Positions 13,021 to 14,757 of a stretch of 14,757 nucleotides of DNA are shown here, piece after piece. The DNA is taken from assembly GCA_024402455.1 (NCBI GenBank), contig JAKSTS010000049.1, positions 1-14,757 of the forward strand, read 5' to 3'. Position 1 is the first letter of the stretch. The number at the start of each line of letters is the position of its first letter. Source of the stretch: Treponemataceae bacterium. Its GTDB lineage: Bacteria; Spirochaetota; Spirochaetia; Treponematales; Treponemataceae. The notes under the pieces were generated by a model. It was given only the letters and a program-made list of their open reading frames with translations. It was not told the DNA's origin and did not search any database. The position numbers were made by a program, and so were the translations under genes.

Positions 13021-13428
13021 TTATTGCAGACTTTCATTATTGTAGCTTTCTATAAATGCAAGCAGCTGCTTTTTGTTCTCCTCTGAATACGGGCACTTGT
13101 ATATTGTGTGCTGAAAATTCCGCTTACAGCCGGTGACTTCAAGCTCATCTTCAACAACACTGAGCAAACCTGCTTTATTATGGTCATAAGAGTTAAGCGG
13201 AATAAGCTGGCGTTTGGTTTTGCTTAAACTGAACGAAAACTGCGTTCTTGCGTACCGCTTTAACTCAAGCTTTTCTATACCGAGCTTTTTAAGCTTTTCA
13301 GTCTCATCACCAGAAAGCAAATCAACCATATATCTGTTTTCATAAATGCCGTAAATTAATCCCGTAACAATCAGCACCAACACAGCAATTGAAATATACG
13401 TACCAATCATATGCTTCAATAATAGCAT
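13021..13428 (-). CDS. Small single-helix membrane protein, unknown function
   Basis: A 135-residue protein I do not recognise. One membrane helix spans about residues 8-28 (IGTYISIAVLVLIVTGLIYG). The remaining ~105 residues are charged and probably extracytoplasmic, with two Cys (in TGCKRN and KCPYSEE) that could form a disulfide. There is no clear ribosome site before ATG 13428. The in-frame ATG at Met7 (13410) is an alternative start that would leave the helix at the very N-terminus, again without a clear ribosome site. The gene converges on the TraB-family gene and diverges from the AT-rich membrane protein at 13520 across a ~90-nt shared upstream region. Confidence 0.65.
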   Translation of the reverse strand: MLLLKHMIGTYISIAVLVLIVTGLIYGIYENRYMVDLLSGDETEKLKKLGIEKLELKRYARTQFSFSLSKTKRQLIPLNSYDHNKAGLLSVVEDELEVTGCKRNFQHTIYKCPYSEENKKQLLAFIESYNNESLQ

Positions 13429-13456
13429 GGATTTATCTGGATTAGTCAGAAATCAC

Positions 13457-13485
13457 TTGAAATACCAAGCCATATAATAAATAAT
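13457..13485 (+). promoter_or_regulatory. Promoter of the AT-rich membrane protein gene
   Basis: TTGAAA (13457-13462), 17-nt spacer, AATAAT (13480-13485). The predicted start is near 13492, inside a perfect inverted repeat TTGAATAA/TTATTCAA (13485-13507) that ends 2 nt before the Shine-Dalgarno. The repeat could act as operator or as a start-masking hairpin. Confidence 0.5.
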
Positions 13486-13519
13486 TGAATAAATCGTACT
13501 TATTCAAATGGAGAGAAAT

Positions 13520-14113
13520 ATGAAAATCAAAAAAGAAGATATATTATTTGCTTCTAAATTAAGTCTATATGGTTATTTTTTACAGATAATCTTCTTGTTA
13601 TGGTGTGTAGGATCTATATGCTTCTTTACAAGCATTTGCTTTGAAGAAAATCCAGTCAGTAAAATAAATGATATAGCAGGTATGAGTATTGCTGGTGTAC
13701 TTGGAATGTTATCCTTTCTCTTTTATATGCCAATATATAATAGATTTATAATTACAAAAGATGAATTAATAATCATTAAAGATAATTTTATCAAAAAAAT
13801 TGATTATATTCCTTGTTCCACAATTACAGACCATACTATGATAACGGAATATCAACGTAATCTGCATGTTGAAATATGTAATTTGACTATAAAACAAGGT
13901 TTTTTGTATACCGATTATACTTTTTTAGAACTTTCAAAAAAGACACACGAACATTTATTAAAAATTAATTTTTCACAATTATCAGATAAGCCCCAAAAAC
14001 CAATAACTCACAAATATGAAATATCAATAAAAAACTTACTGGTTCTATCATATTATTGTACATCTGCAGCCTCATTAATATATTTCATTTTTATGAAGCT
14101 AACCTTAACATAA
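13520..14113 (+). CDS. AT-rich membrane protein with PH-like domain, function unknown
   Basis: A 197-residue protein. Two membrane helices lie near the N-terminus (roughly residues 14-38 and 55-75). They are followed by the segment NRFIITKDELIIIKDNFIKK and IDYIPCSTITD, which has the strand pattern and position of the bacterial PH-like (bPH) domain of small membrane proteins. A final hydrophobic helix closes the C-terminus (about 172-190). I chose ATG 13520 because GGAGAG (13510-13515) sits in front of it; the ATG at 13508 overlaps that ribosome site. Codon use is clearly more AT-rich than the neighbouring TPR and TraB-family genes, which suggests later acquisition. Naming it a bPH protein is tentative; no role can be given. 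Confidence 0.7.
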   Translation: MKIKKEDILFASKLSLYGYFLQIIFLLWCVGSICFFTSICFEENPVSKINDIAGMSIAGVLGMLSFLFYMPIYNRFIITKDELIIIKDNFIKKIDYIPCSTITDHTMITEYQRNLHVEICNLTIKQGFLYTDYTFLELSKKTHEHLLKINFSQLSDKPQKPITHKYEISIKNLLVLSYYCTSAASLIYFIFMKLTLT

Positions 14114-14228
14114 GCTACAGATTGCTTCCGATTAGTGCGCAAGGACGGCGGCGGGTGCATAACAGGCAAAAAATTGCGGATTAAGCTGATGGCGCTTATC
14201 TTTATTGTTGTTAAAGGCATGCAACATC

Positions 14229-14257
14229 TTGACAGTATTTCTGTTTCGCGCTATTTT
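14229..14257 (+). promoter_or_regulatory. Promoter of the TrmB-family regulator
   Basis: A perfect TTGACA (14229-14234), 17-nt spacer, TATTTT (14252-14257). The start is predicted near 14264. A perfect palindrome AACTA-C-TAGTT (14273-14283) lies between the start site and ATG 14292, well placed for autoregulation. Confidence 0.7.
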
Positions 14258-14291
14258 AGTGGTATCAATTAGAACTACTAGTTAACCAGAT

Positions 14292-14757
14292 ATGGCAGGC
14301 GATTATATCGAACAGCTTTGCTTTTTCGGTCTTACAAGGCAGGAAGCTGTAATTTACGAAGCATTACTTACTCACGGCGAAATGACCGGCTACGAAGTTG
14401 CAAAAGAAACAGGCATTTCACGTTCAAATGTATACAGCAGTCTTTCATCACTTGTTGACAAAGGCTGCTGCTACCTAATAGAAGGTGAAAGTACAAAATA
14501 TGTTCCTGTTGAAATCAATCAGTTTTTGGAAAATTCAATGCGAGAACTTTCAAAAAAAGCTGATTATCTGAAGACACACGCACCTAAAAAAGTGATTTTC
14601 CAAGAAGGTTATATAACAATTTTGGGAGCTGCAAATATCCGCAATAAAATCCGCGAAATGTTGAATTCTACAGAATTAAGATTATATATTATGGCACCGG
14701 CCGCAATTTTAAGCGAGTTTGATGCAGAATTACAGGAATTAATTACAGCCGGCAAAA
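14292..14757 (+). CDS. TrmB-family transcriptional regulator, N-terminal part (runs off window)
   Basis: The frame is open from ATG 14292 to the window end (155 codons). The N-terminal winged helix is typical of TrmB-type regulators: CFFGLTRQEAVIYEALLTHG (10-29), then GYEVAKETGISRSNVYSSLS (33-52), with the recognition helix and wing SLVDKGCCYLIEG after it. Residues about 75-100 form the usual coiled linker (ENSMRELSKKADYLK). The C-terminal effector domain begins at about 110 and is cut off. TrmB proteins often sense sugars and control sugar transport or metabolism; the targets here lie outside the window. No strong Shine-Dalgarno precedes the ATG; only weak purine runs are seen, so the exact start is less sure than the frame. 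The 178-nt gap before it holds a GC-rich patch (14136-14160) of unknown origin. Confidence 0.85.
   Translation, partial: MAGDYIEQLCFFGLTRQEAVIYEALLTHGEMTGYEVAKETGISRSNVYSSLSSLVDKGCCYLIEGESTKYVPVEINQFLENSMRELSKKADYLKTHAPKKVIFQEGYITILGAANIRNKIREMLNSTELRLYIMAPAAILSEFDAELQELITAGK

Overview
The window reads as an AT-rich chromosomal segment of a host-associated anaerobe. The closest match I can offer is a gut or rumen treponeme (spirochaete). That is an inference from the codon style, the lysine-rich secreted proteins, the GH5 enzyme beside small regulators and the orphan periplasmic proteins. No rRNA, tRNA, CRISPR array, complete insertion sequence or integrase gene was seen.

Left end (1-2400). 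The first ~460 bases do not fit the rest. They are visibly more GC-rich and join the N-terminal two thirds of a diacylglycerol/undecaprenol kinase, a short unidentified stretch, and a reverse-strand piece of a CNNM/CorC-type protein. At about position 462 this runs into the C-terminal third of a polar amino-acid binding protein. The rest of that ABC operon is intact: binding-protein tail, an intercistronic hairpin, permease, ATPase, then a strong bidirectional terminator. The junctions look like an assembly or amplification chimera, although a real rearrangement cannot be excluded.

Insertion and riboswitch region (2340-5600). A sodium:alanine/glycine symporter gene (minus strand) has a good promoter, a single glycine riboswitch aptamer and a ~290-nt structured leader. 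Downstream of its stop codon the last codons plus terminator are present twice, as 77-bp direct repeats with 76 identities and 1207 bp apart. Between the two copies lies one acyltransferase-3 membrane protein gene that looks acquired. No recombinase lies nearby, and the acyltransferase takes its own stop codon from the distal repeat, in a different frame. This is the most unusual structure in the window.

Minus-strand cluster (5550-9840). Three separately transcribed genes lie in tandem: a secreted GH5 glycoside hydrolase with a C-terminal beta-rich domain, a MerR/excisionase-like HTH protein, and a 582-residue anchored periplasmic protein of unknown function. Related intrinsic terminators follow each gene. 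The GH5 and HTH leaders share an 11-nt element just before the Shine-Dalgarno. The 582-residue protein appears to have a leaderless mRNA.

Plus-strand side (9840-14757). A secreted TPR protein with a strong terminator is followed by a TraB/PrgY-family membrane protein. A divergent pair of small membrane proteins comes next, one of them very AT-rich. The window ends inside a TrmB-family regulator gene with a consensus promoter and a palindrome between promoter and start codon.
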